Part shown: piece after piece, positions 1-8,474 of the stretch
Layout: every line of letters starts with the position of its first letter
Position numbering within the stretch: position 1 is the first letter of the stretch
Origin: Candidatus Omnitrophota bacterium
Lineage (GTDB): Bacteria > Omnitrophota > Gorgyraeia > JAHJTE01
Assembly: GCA_020058285.1 (NCBI GenBank)
Contig: JAGVEL010000006.1
Coordinates: forward strand, 1-33,777
Length of the DNA: 33,777 nucleotides
Reading direction: 5' to 3'
Notes under the pieces: model-generated
The model's database searches: none
The model's input: the letters and a program-made list of their open reading frames with translations, nothing else
Told to the model about the DNA's origin: nothing
Position numbers and translations under genes: made by a program

Positions 1-39
1 AAACGGGAGATACGGGAGCGCCGGCCCAGGCGCGGCGCC

Positions 40-757
40 TTAAATCATCATTGATGACTTAAAATAGATTCTGATTTTGTCGCATGACCGCCGCCATTCA
101 ACATTTGTGTGGGAAACCCCCACAAATGAAAACGGCGAAACCCAAGAAACAGAGAGAGTTCGGTCTTTTAGGATAAAGTTCGAACCGCATTTTTTTAAGA
201 ATTCTCTCTGGCTGTTGAAATTTCCTTTCAAAGCGACGTAGCTTACGGAATTGTAAGTAGTTATAAAATTTCTTACCCGTTCGAACCGAGATCAACCTTT
301 CTGTGAGCAATTTCTGTTTTTTGGTAAGGTAGTCTTCCTGCACAATTTTCTCACTTAGATAAAAATCGAGCAGTCGTTCAAGCTACGCTTCTAGTGTTTC
401 AATTTTTTCTTTAAGCTGCTGCTTAATAGAAAAATTTGAGGTCTTACTGGCGTCACTTACCCTTTACAATTCCGTAAGCACGAGGTTGCTAGCTTCGCCA
501 CTAATAGATAATCATTGAACATGCTTACCAATTTGTGTGGTCAGCGTTTCTTCACGGATGTAACGCTGTGAGTATTTAACCTTGCGTTTAGTGCAGTGGT
601 AATAGTAATGACCTTTTTTCGTCTCGGCAGTCACTAGGCAACCCCGCTCCCCACATCTTATAAATCGAAGCTTTCCCGAATTTGTAGCAAGCTTTTTCTG
701 TAATGTGTTATTTATCATCGAGTTAAGGCAAAATTTTGTGTATTGGGTTAATTTCAT
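40..757 (-). pseudogene. Decayed large serine recombinase, C-terminal part
   Basis: Three minus-strand fragments in different frames together read like the C-terminal half of a large serine site-specific recombinase. The first (757 to 512) contains a recombinase zinc beta-ribbon, RCGERGCLVTAETKKGHYYY followed by HCTKRK. The middle reads LKEKIETLEA-stop-LERLLDF, then after a one-base shift YLSEKIVQEDYLTKKQKLL, which is the usual coiled-coil segment. The last (231 to 40) has REFLKKCGSNFILKDRTLS, then NVEWRRSCDKIR, the normal end of such proteins. An in-frame stop and at least two frameshifts make it non-functional, and the N-terminal catalytic domain is absent. The fragment boundaries and stops are seen directly; the family assignment is from recognised motifs. 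Confidence 0.8.
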
Positions 758-765
758 GAGGAAAG

Positions 766-854
766 CTTCTGATTACAGCGATTAAATACAGATTGCAGAG
801 ATTGATTGCCGACGAAAAATCACTGCAATCTTTTTTAAAATCTCTGTAATCAAG
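766..854. repeat. Imperfect long inverted repeat, possible hairpin or MITE
   Basis: The left arm (766-803, containing GATTACAGCGATT and AGATTGCAGAGATT) is nearly the reverse complement of the right arm (818-854, containing AATCACTGCAATC and AATCTCTGTAATC), with a 14-base loop. It lies just beyond the truncated 5' end of the recombinase remnant. It could be a palindromic dispersed repeat or an insertion scar; I cannot tell whether further copies exist outside the window. Confidence 0.6.
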
Positions 855-900
855 TTCTTTCCAATTGCTACAAATTTGGGAGAGAACTTATAAATCCTCT

Positions 901-1192
901 TGACCTGACCACCTTAAACTGTGCCAGTATTTAAGGTATAGTATGGCAACAGAAAAGGAATCTTCATGGCCAAGAAAATGTTCAAAGTGGAACAGATAGT
1001 AATGATGCTGCTAGAAGCAGAGATGCATCTGGCAAAAGTACTTGTAGATCTCCGGAAGACAGAATATAATACGGTCAGGTCGCATAGTTCATTGAATTAC
1101 CAGCTTTCTGCTCCAGAAGCTATTAAGCCGGGATGGCTAGAAAATGCGGTTGTTCCCTCTCAAGAACTAGTACAACTTATGGGGGTAGGTCA
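901..1192 (+). mobile_element. Internally deleted IS3-family element (MITE-like)
   Basis: The left end TGACCTGACCACCTTAAACT and the reverse complement of the right end, TGACCTACCCCCATAAGTTG, are imperfect terminal inverted repeats of about 27-28 bases. The roughly 290 bp between them hold one ORF made of the first residues of an IS3 OrfA fused to the last residues of OrfB. I found no convincing target-site duplication directly outside the ends. The element cannot encode a working transposase. Confidence 0.7.
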
Positions 1193-1220
1193 TTATCAAG
1201 GAGATTCAGGGCTTCCTTAA
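966..1220 (+). pseudogene. IS3-family transposase remnant (OrfA start fused to OrfB end)
   Basis: The 84-residue ORF starts MAKKMFKVEQIVMMLLEAE, a typical IS3 OrfA N-terminus before the helix-turn-helix. After about 25 residues it jumps to EYNTVRSHSSLNYQLSAPEA, the C-terminal hallmark of the OrfB DDE integrase. The DDE catalytic core is missing, so an internal deletion of roughly 900 bp is inferred. The reading frame runs through the right inverted repeat and stops 28 bases beyond it. It is a relic rather than a functional gene. Confidence 0.8.
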
Positions 1221-1369
1221 AGACGGGGGTAATCCTTTTTGCTGGAGAATGGATATTTTTCTTTCGGCTATTTACTCAGTTTTTAGGTCAATTATAGATT
1301 TTGATATTTAGCGTGTAAGCAAGCTATTAATATTTTTTCTGATGCATTGAAATTATCCATGGAGGCGCC

Positions 1370-1426
1370 ATGAATACGGAAAAAAGGAATCTGACTTCTG
1401 TCGGTCTTTTGCCAAAAGATTACTAG
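1370..1426 (+). CDS. Possible 18-residue small ORF upstream of the radical-SAM operon
   Basis: The sequence ATGGAGGCGCCATG places a strong Shine-Dalgarno (GGAGG) just ahead of an ATG that opens MNTEKRNLTSVGLLPKDY and a TAG stop. The stop is 34 bases before the first radical-SAM gene. It is too short for the ORF track. It could be a leader peptide, a translational-coupling ORF or the surviving start of a destroyed gene. No family is recognisable and it may not be expressed. Confidence 0.3.
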   Translation: MNTEKRNLTSVGLLPKDY

Positions 1427-1460
1427 ATTTAAAATAAATGTAAAGGTGTAGGTTAGTAAA

Positions 1461-2882
1461 ATGGCAAAAATACTGTTTATTCATAAACTTTGGTATGAAT
1501 CCATTGGCGTAATGCAGATTTCTGCTGTAGTGAAAAATGCTGGCCACGAGTCATACCTTTACATGGATAATGGTAGTGCATATAAGTTGATTCAGTTTAT
1601 TGGGGAAATTAAACCAGATATCATTGGCTATTCGATAATGACCGGACAACACCACTGGGCTTTAGAAACCGCTTCAATTTTAAAAAGAAAATTGAAAACA
1701 ATTAAACCTCTCATTGTTTTTGGGGGGCCTCATCCTACTTTTTCGCCTGAGATTATAGATAATGAGCCGGTTGATATTATTTGCCGCGGGGAAGGAGAAG
1801 GAGCAGTTTTGGATTTGATGAATTCTATCGAAAACAAGAAAAGTTTTTTAAATATTCCAAATCTTTGGGTCAAAAAAAACGGAGAAATTATTAAAAATAT
1901 ATTAAGGCCCTTGATAAAGGATTTGGATTCTTTGCCTTTTTTAGATCGGGACCTTTTTTATAAATATAGTTATTTTCGGGATAACCCGAACAAAATGGTG
2001 ATGGCTTCAAGGGGTTGCCCTTTTAATTGCTCTTTTTGTTTTAATGAAAAGTATAGGGAGCTTTACAACATAAAAGGATCAAAGATTAAAAGGAGAGGTT
2101 ATCAAAATGTGATAGAGGAGATAGAGTTATTAAAAAGGAAATATAAGAAGACGAGAATCGTTAGATTTCATGACGATATCTTTACTTTTGATAAAGAATG
2201 GCTTGATAATTTTTTAAAGCTTTACAAGAGAAAAATAATGCTTCCTTTTATGTGTTATATAAAAGCCGGGTTGGATGACGAGGAAACGATAAAAAAACTC
2301 TCAGAAACTGGTTGCGTAGGCGTTACCTTTGGGATAGAAACCGGGAACGAAAATCTACGGTTTCGCCTGTTAAATAAAAAAATTTCTAATAGGCAAATAT
2401 GTCATACAGCTTATTTATTAAAGAAATACAAAATTCCTTTTTATGTTAATAACATCTTTTTTATTCCCGAAATTAGCATTGATAATGTATGGGAAACTGT
2501 AGCAATGAATCAGAAAATAAAAGCAGATTATGTTGTGGCCAGCATCTTTCAACCTTTACCAGGCACATCAATCAATGAAAGCTTATTCAAAACTGGAGCA
2601 ATAAAAGAAGGTTACTTAAATGACATAAAAAATATTTATTCTTTCTCCGCAGTTAAATCCAAGAATGAGGACATAGAGAAAAATATTTACTATCTTTTCT
2701 ATTTATTAGTAAAATTTCCATGGATAACCCCTTTTGTCAAGCAAGTGATTAAATGCAGGCCCAATATTTTATTTTCATTAATTTTTAAAATAACAGCAGG
2801 TATTGACTATTGGCTGCGAAACAGATTGAGCTTTGCGAGATTCCTTAGAGAAGCGTATCATCATTATGACTTTAGAGGGTAA
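1461..2882 (+). CDS. B12-binding-domain radical SAM protein
   Basis: The 473-residue protein has a B12-binding-type Rossmann N-terminus (about 1-140; GGPHPTFSPE and CRGEGEGAV are typical of this fold) and then a radical-SAM core with the 4Fe-4S motif CPFNCSFC (Cys 186, 190, 193). The cobalamin-ligating DxHxxG motif is not visible, as is common in BchE/HpnJ-like classes. The tail (about 410-473) is rich in hydrophobic and basic residues, suggesting membrane association and a lipid-like substrate. Members of this superfamily methylate, cyclise or rearrange unactivated carbons without oxygen. It is first in the island and overlaps the next radical-SAM gene. The ATG start is preceded by a modest AGGT. 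The exact reaction cannot be named from sequence. Confidence 0.88.
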   Translation: MAKILFIHKLWYESIGVMQISAVVKNAGHESYLYMDNGSAYKLIQFIGEIKPDIIGYSIMTGQHHWALETASILKRKLKTIKPLIVFGGPHPTFSPEIIDNEPVDIICRGEGEGAVLDLMNSIENKKSFLNIPNLWVKKNGEIIKNILRPLIKDLDSLPFLDRDLFYKYSYFRDNPNKMVMASRGCPFNCSFCFNEKYRELYNIKGSKIKRRGYQNVIEEIELLKRKYKKTRIVRFHDDIFTFDKEWLDNFLKLYKRKIMLPFMCYIKAGLDDEETIKKLSETGCVGVTFGIETGNENLRFRLLNKKISNRQICHTAYLLKKYKIPFYVNNIFFIPEISIDNVWETVAMNQKIKADYVVASIFQPLPGTSINESLFKTGAIKEGYLNDIKNIYSFSAVKSKNEDIEKNIYYLFYLLVKFPWITPFVKQVIKCRPNILFSLIFKITAGIDYWLRNRLSFARFLREAYHHYDFRG

Positions 2883-4233
2883 AAAAATTATACTTTTACG
2901 ATTGGTTGCGGATGATGTTATTGATGGGCCGCATCCAAGAAACAAAATTCCTCCCCTAGAACTTAAGTATATCGAAGCCCTGCTGAAAGAAATGAAAGGT
3001 ATAAATGTGGAATTATTCGATCAAATTATTTATAAATATAAAGATACTGAAGTTATAGATTATATTAATAAAGTCAACCCGCAGATTATTTTAATTTCTT
3101 TTACGACCCTAGAAAGACACAAAATAGAAAAACTTGTCAAATCGTGTAAGAAAGACAACACTTTATTTGTTGGCGTTGGACAGGGCGTAGCTTTCTATAG
3201 CGATAGATACAGAGATTGGTTAATGGGGTATTTTGATTTGCTTATCCCGGGAGAGCCAGAAATAATCTTTATCTCATGTATAGATAAGATTTTAAACGGA
3301 TATAATTCCTATGAATTACGTAAGGAAATATGGGATAGTTATCTTCGAGAAGGGGCGTATATAGTAGAAGATGTAAATCTTTTACCTATCCCCAAATACG
3401 AACCTTTAGAAATAAAGAATTATGGATCTATATATCCCGTTAGAATTAATAAAAGATTAAAATGGGGTTACGTGCTCTCTAGCAGAGGTTGTCCGCATAG
3501 TTGTATCTTTTGCAGTCCATGCATGAGAAAATCATATGGACATAAGATTAGATATAGAAATGTTAGTTCCGTTATCGATGAGATAGAAGAGTTGATTGTA
3601 TTGGGCGTTAATATAATTTCTTTTGAGGATGATGATTTTACATATTCTTCTAGGCAAGTAGAATTGGTTTGCAGAGAGATAATAGAAAGAGGTATTAAAA
3701 TAAATTGGATAGCACATGCTAGAGTCGATGAGATTACCTTGGGTTTAATCAGGATTATGGAAAAAAGCGGGTGCAAACTGTTAAGATTTGGAATCGAGTC
3801 TGGCCAAGAGAAGGTAATAAATTGTATTAGAAAAGGAAATGGAGCGACATGGAGGGTACAAACAGAAGAGGTGTTTTTTCAGCTAAAAAAATCTGGGATA
3901 GATGTCAGCGCCATGTTTATGGTAGGGAATCCTAAAGAAACAAAAAAGGATATTGAAGACACAATAGAGTTTTCTAAAAAAATAAAACCGGATTCTATAC
4001 AAGTTGCTTTATTTGAAGTTTATCCTGGATCTTCTTTATTCAGTTCTTTAAACCAAGAAGACAGGGATAAGATACTTGAATATCCTTCGTATCATTATAG
4101 AGATATTTCGTTGAACATGAGCAGCTTAAAAAAAGAAGAGTTGATGTGTTTACACAGTAAATTCTATAGAGATTTTATATTAAGATTACAGTACCTTTTT
4201 TTACATATAGGTAAATTTTTTTATTTTATTTAA
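2866..4233 (+). CDS. B12-binding-domain radical SAM protein
   Basis: This is a second cobalamin-type radical-SAM protein. I chose the ATG at 2866 over the TTG at 2833 given by the ORF track because the protein then starts directly before the first beta strand, MTLEGKKIILL; it overlaps the upstream gene by 17 bases. The N-terminal Rossmann domain is followed by the cluster motif CPHSCIFC (Cys 209, 213, 216) and a TIM-barrel with FEDDDFTYS and LRFGIESG. The usual GGPHPT loop is replaced by GVGQGVAF and no DxHxxG is present. The C-terminus is hydrophobic (LQYLFLHIGKFFYFI). Translational coupling with the previous gene suggests the two act in the same pathway. Substrate unknown. Confidence 0.86.
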   Translation: MTLEGKKIILLRLVADDVIDGPHPRNKIPPLELKYIEALLKEMKGINVELFDQIIYKYKDTEVIDYINKVNPQIILISFTTLERHKIEKLVKSCKKDNTLFVGVGQGVAFYSDRYRDWLMGYFDLLIPGEPEIIFISCIDKILNGYNSYELRKEIWDSYLREGAYIVEDVNLLPIPKYEPLEIKNYGSIYPVRINKRLKWGYVLSSRGCPHSCIFCSPCMRKSYGHKIRYRNVSSVIDEIEELIVLGVNIISFEDDDFTYSSRQVELVCREIIERGIKINWIAHARVDEITLGLIRIMEKSGCKLLRFGIESGQEKVINCIRKGNGATWRVQTEEVFFQLKKSGIDVSAMFMVGNPKETKKDIEDTIEFSKKIKPDSIQVALFEVYPGSSLFSSLNQEDRDKILEYPSYHYRDISLNMSSLKKEELMCLHSKFYRDFILRLQYLFLHIGKFFYFI

Positions 4234-4297
4234 AAAATCAGGCAGTTTTTAGGAGTTTGCTTAAGGGGTTGTTCAAGTTTTCAATTTTTCGAAAAAT

Positions 4298-5542
4298 ATG
4301 TATATAAGAATTTTACCTCGCCGGAAAGTCGAAATCTCATTGAAAGAAGTCAGCGCGCTATGGAAATCTATATGTCTAAGAGGTTGGAGAGCGGAAATAC
4401 AGAAGGAAAATTTTGAAAAAGAATTCGCCCGTTATATAGGGGTTAAACATGCGATAATTGTTCCAAGCGCAAGAGCGGGTCTTTCTATTCTTTTAGATAG
4501 TTTAGAGTTTCAAGAAGGCGATGAAATAGTGCTTTCTTCTTACAATTACCATGTTATACCAGCTTTAATAAAGCTCAAAGGGTTTAAACCTGTATTTATT
4601 GATATAGATCCTGACAGCTGGAATATCAATACGGCATTAATTGAAGGTTATATTACACCTAAAACACGGTGTATAATAGCCACTCATCTTTTTGGAAAGG
4701 CTTGTAATATAGAAGAGATAGTGTGTATTTGCAAAAAATATAGTTTGATCCTCATAGAAGACGTTGCCCATTCCTGCGGAGCGGTATATAGGGGCATAAA
4801 GCTTGGAAAATTCGGAGATGCTGCTTATTTCAGCTTTGGTACGGGAAAGGCATTAGTTGCTTTTGGAGGAGGCATGCTTGTGACCGACAAGGATTCTATT
4901 CATACAAATGTCCGAGAAAGACTGGGTAATATAACCTACAGTAAACACAACCTCAGGGCTTTTATAAAAATAGCCGCTGAAGTCTATTTTACTAATAAAG
5001 CAATCTTTTCTCTTTTCGTATATCCGGTTATAGTAATTATGAACTTTATCGGTTCTGATCTTGTAGATAGATTGATTGAAGACAAATACACTTTAGAAGA
5101 CGGGAAGATAGTTGGAAACCTGCCTTTTTATGACTTTCAAGTCGCTGTCGGCCAGGTACAATTAAAACGGCTTGAGGGGCTGAACAATAAACGGATATGT
5201 AATGCACGTTTATTATCCAAACTGCTCAGCGATATCGATAAAATAAAGGTTCCCCCTGTGGCTGATGATGGAACAGATGTTGCTTTATACTATTGTGTAG
5301 TTACGGATAAAATAAAGGCATTAAGAAAGTATCTTACTTTGAGAGGGGTGGACACAAAAAGAGGCACGATTAAGGCATGTTCTGCGCTAAATTTTTTCAA
5401 TAATTCAACAAGATGTCCTGTTGCAGAAAAAATTTCGGACAACGTTATTGAATTGCCATGCTATCCGGATCTTACTATAAGGGATATTTATTATCAGGCG
5501 AATCTCATACGAAAGTTTTATGGTAGCAAGTTATTGAAATAA
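4298..5542 (+). CDS. DegT/DnrJ/EryC1/StrS-family PLP aminotransferase
   Basis: The 414-residue protein has the fold-type I PLP features of the sugar aminotransferase family: VPSARAGLSILLDSL near the N-terminus, the cofactor-binding Asp in EDVAHSCGA (Asp 155), and the Schiff-base lysine in SFGTGKAL (Lys 184) followed by FGGGMLV. Family members usually transaminate nucleotide-linked keto-sugars, using glutamate, to make amino sugars for surface polysaccharides; some act on other carbonyls. No sugar dehydratase or epimerase is nearby, so the substrate is open. A 64-base AT-rich gap separates it from the radical-SAM gene. There is no clear ribosome site. Confidence 0.88.
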   Translation: MYIRILPRRKVEISLKEVSALWKSICLRGWRAEIQKENFEKEFARYIGVKHAIIVPSARAGLSILLDSLEFQEGDEIVLSSYNYHVIPALIKLKGFKPVFIDIDPDSWNINTALIEGYITPKTRCIIATHLFGKACNIEEIVCICKKYSLILIEDVAHSCGAVYRGIKLGKFGDAAYFSFGTGKALVAFGGGMLVTDKDSIHTNVRERLGNITYSKHNLRAFIKIAAEVYFTNKAIFSLFVYPVIVIMNFIGSDLVDRLIEDKYTLEDGKIVGNLPFYDFQVAVGQVQLKRLEGLNNKRICNARLLSKLLSDIDKIKVPPVADDGTDVALYYCVVTDKIKALRKYLTLRGVDTKRGTIKACSALNFFNNSTRCPVAEKISDNVIELPCYPDLTIRDIYYQANLIRKFYGSKLLK

Positions 5543-5876
5543 GCTTTTCAAACATGTTTTAAGAAGGCACAAAACGGAAGAATGTAACTATTCAGTAATT
5601 ATACCGATATATAACGAATCTGGTTATGTTTTACTTCTATGTAACGCGCTTCGTGATGTAATGGATAATTTGCACGAATCATACGAGATAATTTTTATAA
5701 ATGATGGTTCAATTCCGGCAGGCATAGATTATTTAGAAAACAAGATGGATAAAAGCATCGTCAGAATTATCAATCCTCCTAAGCATGTTGGCCAGGTAAA
5801 TGTTTTGGCGAGCGGTAAAGTATGCTTTGGTTGTTCTTTTTGGACGGGAGCCATTGTCAGCTATAAAAAATTTTAG
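5538..5876 (+). pseudogene. Truncated family 2 glycosyltransferase remnant
   Basis: An open frame without a start codon begins right after a TGA at 5535 and reads YSVIIPIYNESGYVLLLCNA, then YEIIFINDGS, the canonical N-terminal nucleotide-sugar-binding strand and DGS turn of GT2 enzymes. The 71-residue ORF in the track begins only at an internal Met. After about 80 residues the sequence jumps to GKVCFGCSFWTGAIVSYKKF, which looks like a distal part of the domain, and stops. The central DxD region and catalytic loop are missing. I read it as a GT2 gene with a lost start and an internal deletion. Confidence 0.65.
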
Positions 5877-5887
5877 AGGGAAATGAA

Positions 5888-6922
5888 ATGCAAGCTGCGG
5901 TAATTATTCCTGTCACTAGGCCAAAATCTCTTTATCTATGCATGCAAGGACTGATGCGTCAGACATTCCCTCATGATCAATTTGAAATTATTTTAATTAA
6001 AGATAGTGATATGATTTTGGAATTGGAGAATGCGGATATAAAAATAACCCAGATTAAAGAGGATATATTACTTCCGACTTTTCGGAGAAACTTAGGTGTT
6101 AAAAAGACAGATGCTAATATATTAGCATTCTTAGGCGATGATACTCTTCCTCCTGTAGGCTGGCTCCAGAATGCTATCTGGCATATAGAAGAGGAAAAAA
6201 TAGACGGGGCCAGCGGTCCCTTTTTGCATTTACAAAATAATTTATCCTTGGGGAGTAGGTTAGCTAATGCTACCAGGGAGTCTTTTTTTTTAGAAGGAGA
6301 TGAAATTTGCAATATTCATGAAAAAAAACTAGTGAAGTTTTATAATATTCCATTATGTAATGTTGTGATTAAAAGAGAGGTTTGGGATTCAGTCGGAGGA
6401 TTTAATGAGGTAGTCGCGAATTACCATATGGACGATTGCGAATTTTTTTACCTGGCCAATAAGAGAGGGTATAAATTTTATAATATCCCTCAAATCGCAG
6501 TTCAGCATGCTATTGAATCATTTCCGCTAGGGTACTTGAAAAAGAAATTTACCACGCGGTTCTATACAGGAGTAAACGCCGCTATCTTTAATGAAATTTA
6601 CCGCGAAATCCCCGTTATACGTTTAGGATTCTTGGTCTATCCTTTTATAATTATTGTATTTTTATTAGTGATTAATAACTGGTTTAATATGGCAGTATTT
6701 CTTATAATTTATTTTGGATTAGCAATTTGGTTTTCTCGAAAGACGTTCACCAAGAATAAAAAAGTGTTTATATTGTTGCCCATAGTGTTTTTTCTAACTC
6801 ACCTGACAATTTTTATAGCATTTACTTCGGGCATCCTTTACTTTTTAATGAAAAAGAAGAGTTTCCAGGTAATTATTGAGAATAAAAAGATAAGATTAAA
6901 GAAGTGTCTGAATGCGGTCTGA
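5888..6922 (+). CDS. Family 2 glycosyltransferase with C-terminal membrane segments
   Basis: The 344-residue protein opens with the GT2 strand MQAAVIIPVTRPKSLYLCMQ, has a metal/nucleotide-binding acidic motif in LAFLGDDTLPP (about residue 80), an acceptor-side GGFNE and MDDCEFFYLANKRGY (ED-like catalytic region), and then about three transmembrane helices (roughly 245-325) before a lysine-rich end. It therefore transfers a sugar from an activated donor at the inner face of the cytoplasmic membrane, probably to a lipid or polyprenyl carrier. A clear AGAGGGAAATGAA ribosome site precedes the ATG. It lies directly downstream of the broken GT2 copy. Confidence 0.87.
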   Translation: MQAAVIIPVTRPKSLYLCMQGLMRQTFPHDQFEIILIKDSDMILELENADIKITQIKEDILLPTFRRNLGVKKTDANILAFLGDDTLPPVGWLQNAIWHIEEEKIDGASGPFLHLQNNLSLGSRLANATRESFFLEGDEICNIHEKKLVKFYNIPLCNVVIKREVWDSVGGFNEVVANYHMDDCEFFYLANKRGYKFYNIPQIAVQHAIESFPLGYLKKKFTTRFYTGVNAAIFNEIYREIPVIRLGFLVYPFIIIVFLLVINNWFNMAVFLIIYFGLAIWFSRKTFTKNKKVFILLPIVFFLTHLTIFIAFTSGILYFLMKKKSFQVIIENKKIRLKKCLNAV

Positions 6923-6952
6923 AGTTGTGGAATCTACTAGAGGATATTTACC

Positions 6953-8452
6953 TTGATAAACAATAACCCCAAGCGCATATTTAACTTTCCAGTTTTAATT
7001 ATTATCTCGGCAGTTCCAATTTTTGGGTTAGCCATTTGGTTCATCGCTGATCCGGTAAGAGCTGCTCGGCTGGATAGGTATATTCTTTACCATGTCGATG
7101 AGTTATTAAGATATGCCTACATAAAAATGTCCCTTTACAATCACTGGATATTTTTAAACCCATATGCAAAATTGGGTTATGTGTTGATCAATTCCTTATT
7201 TTTACATATCCTATTCTTGGGTATATCTTCGCTGAGAATAGTCAATTCTATTTTTTCTTTGGGTGTACTTTTTTCGATATATAAAATAACCCAAAAAATA
7301 AAATTTTCCGAAAGCGGTTCATCACTAGCGTTACTTTTAACATTGACCTTCCCAGTATATTTTCTGACCTCTATCTCGGCATTAGTAGAGATCATGTTTT
7401 GTTTTGTTCTTATTTACGCGGTTTATTTATTGTATTGCAAAAGATATTTTTTATCCTCTTTAATGGCTGCCCTTCTTCCGGTTATTAGGCAAGAAGGTGT
7501 GGTATTTTTGTTGATCTGGCTATTAGTGTTACCTAAAAAACTTAAAATCAGATTTGGATTGTTTATACCGTTGCCCTTTTTGATCTGGAGCATGTTGAAT
7601 AAGATCTTATTAGGGCATCCATTTTTTTACACTTTTTTTTGCAATTTGCCTGATCAAGCCCCGCCTAATTCTGTAGCTCCATTATCTCAATTTTCCCATC
7701 TCGTCGGTGTATTAGGTATTCATCCCATATTTATCAGCTGTTGCCTAGGATTGGTGGTTAGTTATAGAAAGATTAAATACCGGTATCTGTTTATCCCCTT
7801 TATTTCTTATCTAGCAATAATTTTAGCGGCAAATATTCTGCATTTAATAGACGCCAAGGCTTTCTCGCGGGAAATAAGATTTTTGATACCCTTAATTCCT
7901 TTTATGGCAATCTATGGGGCTTCTGTCTTTGAATGCCTGTTCGCTGATAGAAAAACAATAAAAAAATATCTTTTGTTATTTAGTGTAGCAATATTACCAT
8001 TTATTACTATTTATCAGATAGGACAATTGCAGAAAGACCCTACCGTTATTGGTGATTCTCTTAATCCAGAAGAGGAGATTTTGATAAAAGAGATAGGTTG
8101 TTGGTTAAATGCGTATATGGAAGCAAATAAAGTTACAAATATTTATATTCCCGGAGATTTAGTTCCGGACAAGATTATACGCCGTTTGTGGATCTATTTA
8201 CGGGGTAATATAACATATTATGCTATAATTGGGCTCATGGAATCTTACAAGCCAAAAGGGCATCAGCCATTAGATATGGCCACATATGTTATTGTTCCGC
8301 CAGAGAAAGGCATGAGAGGAATATTCATTACAAAGAGACAATATGATAAAACTGAGAATACGCTGAGTGAAGTTGATTACGTATCGTTGAGAACCGAGGC
8401 CTCGTTGCCTTTGTTTATTTATCTTATACAGAAAAGTGGTAACTACAGATAA
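6953..8452 (+). CDS. Polytopic membrane protein, putative GT-C glycosyltransferase
   Basis: The 499-residue protein has around ten hydrophobic helices in the first 380 residues and a soluble C-terminal domain. Its organisation resembles GT-C (PMT/ArnT-like) enzymes that use polyprenyl-phosphate sugars on the outer face of the inner membrane, with a charged first loop (RAARLDRYILYHVDELLR) and LLPVIRQEGV in a later loop. It is a paralog of the protein encoded at 17782-19275: both share FLNPxAK, SLxxxNSxxSxG, LPxIRQEG and the C-terminal GD...IRRL..YL. The start is TTG, supported by AGAGGA nine bases upstream. Assignment to GT-C is by architecture; no sugar or acceptor can be named. Confidence 0.7.
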   Translation: MINNNPKRIFNFPVLIIISAVPIFGLAIWFIADPVRAARLDRYILYHVDELLRYAYIKMSLYNHWIFLNPYAKLGYVLINSLFLHILFLGISSLRIVNSIFSLGVLFSIYKITQKIKFSESGSSLALLLTLTFPVYFLTSISALVEIMFCFVLIYAVYLLYCKRYFLSSLMAALLPVIRQEGVVFLLIWLLVLPKKLKIRFGLFIPLPFLIWSMLNKILLGHPFFYTFFCNLPDQAPPNSVAPLSQFSHLVGVLGIHPIFISCCLGLVVSYRKIKYRYLFIPFISYLAIILAANILHLIDAKAFSREIRFLIPLIPFMAIYGASVFECLFADRKTIKKYLLLFSVAILPFITIYQIGQLQKDPTVIGDSLNPEEEILIKEIGCWLNAYMEANKVTNIYIPGDLVPDKIIRRLWIYLRGNITYYAIIGLMESYKPKGHQPLDMATYVIVPPEKGMRGIFITKRQYDKTENTLSEVDYVSLRTEASLPLFIYLIQKSGNYR

Positions 8453-8474
8453 GAGGGCAAAAGGGGGATTTTTT

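Noticed and set aside
1-40. GC-rich GCGCCGGCCCAGGCGCGGCGCC stretch
   Set aside because: It contains short self-complementary pieces but is cut by the window edge, so no element can be defined.
5977-6312. 111-codon minus-strand ORF within the GT2 gene
   Set aside because: The GT2 frame has clear motifs on the + strand; the antisense frame has none.
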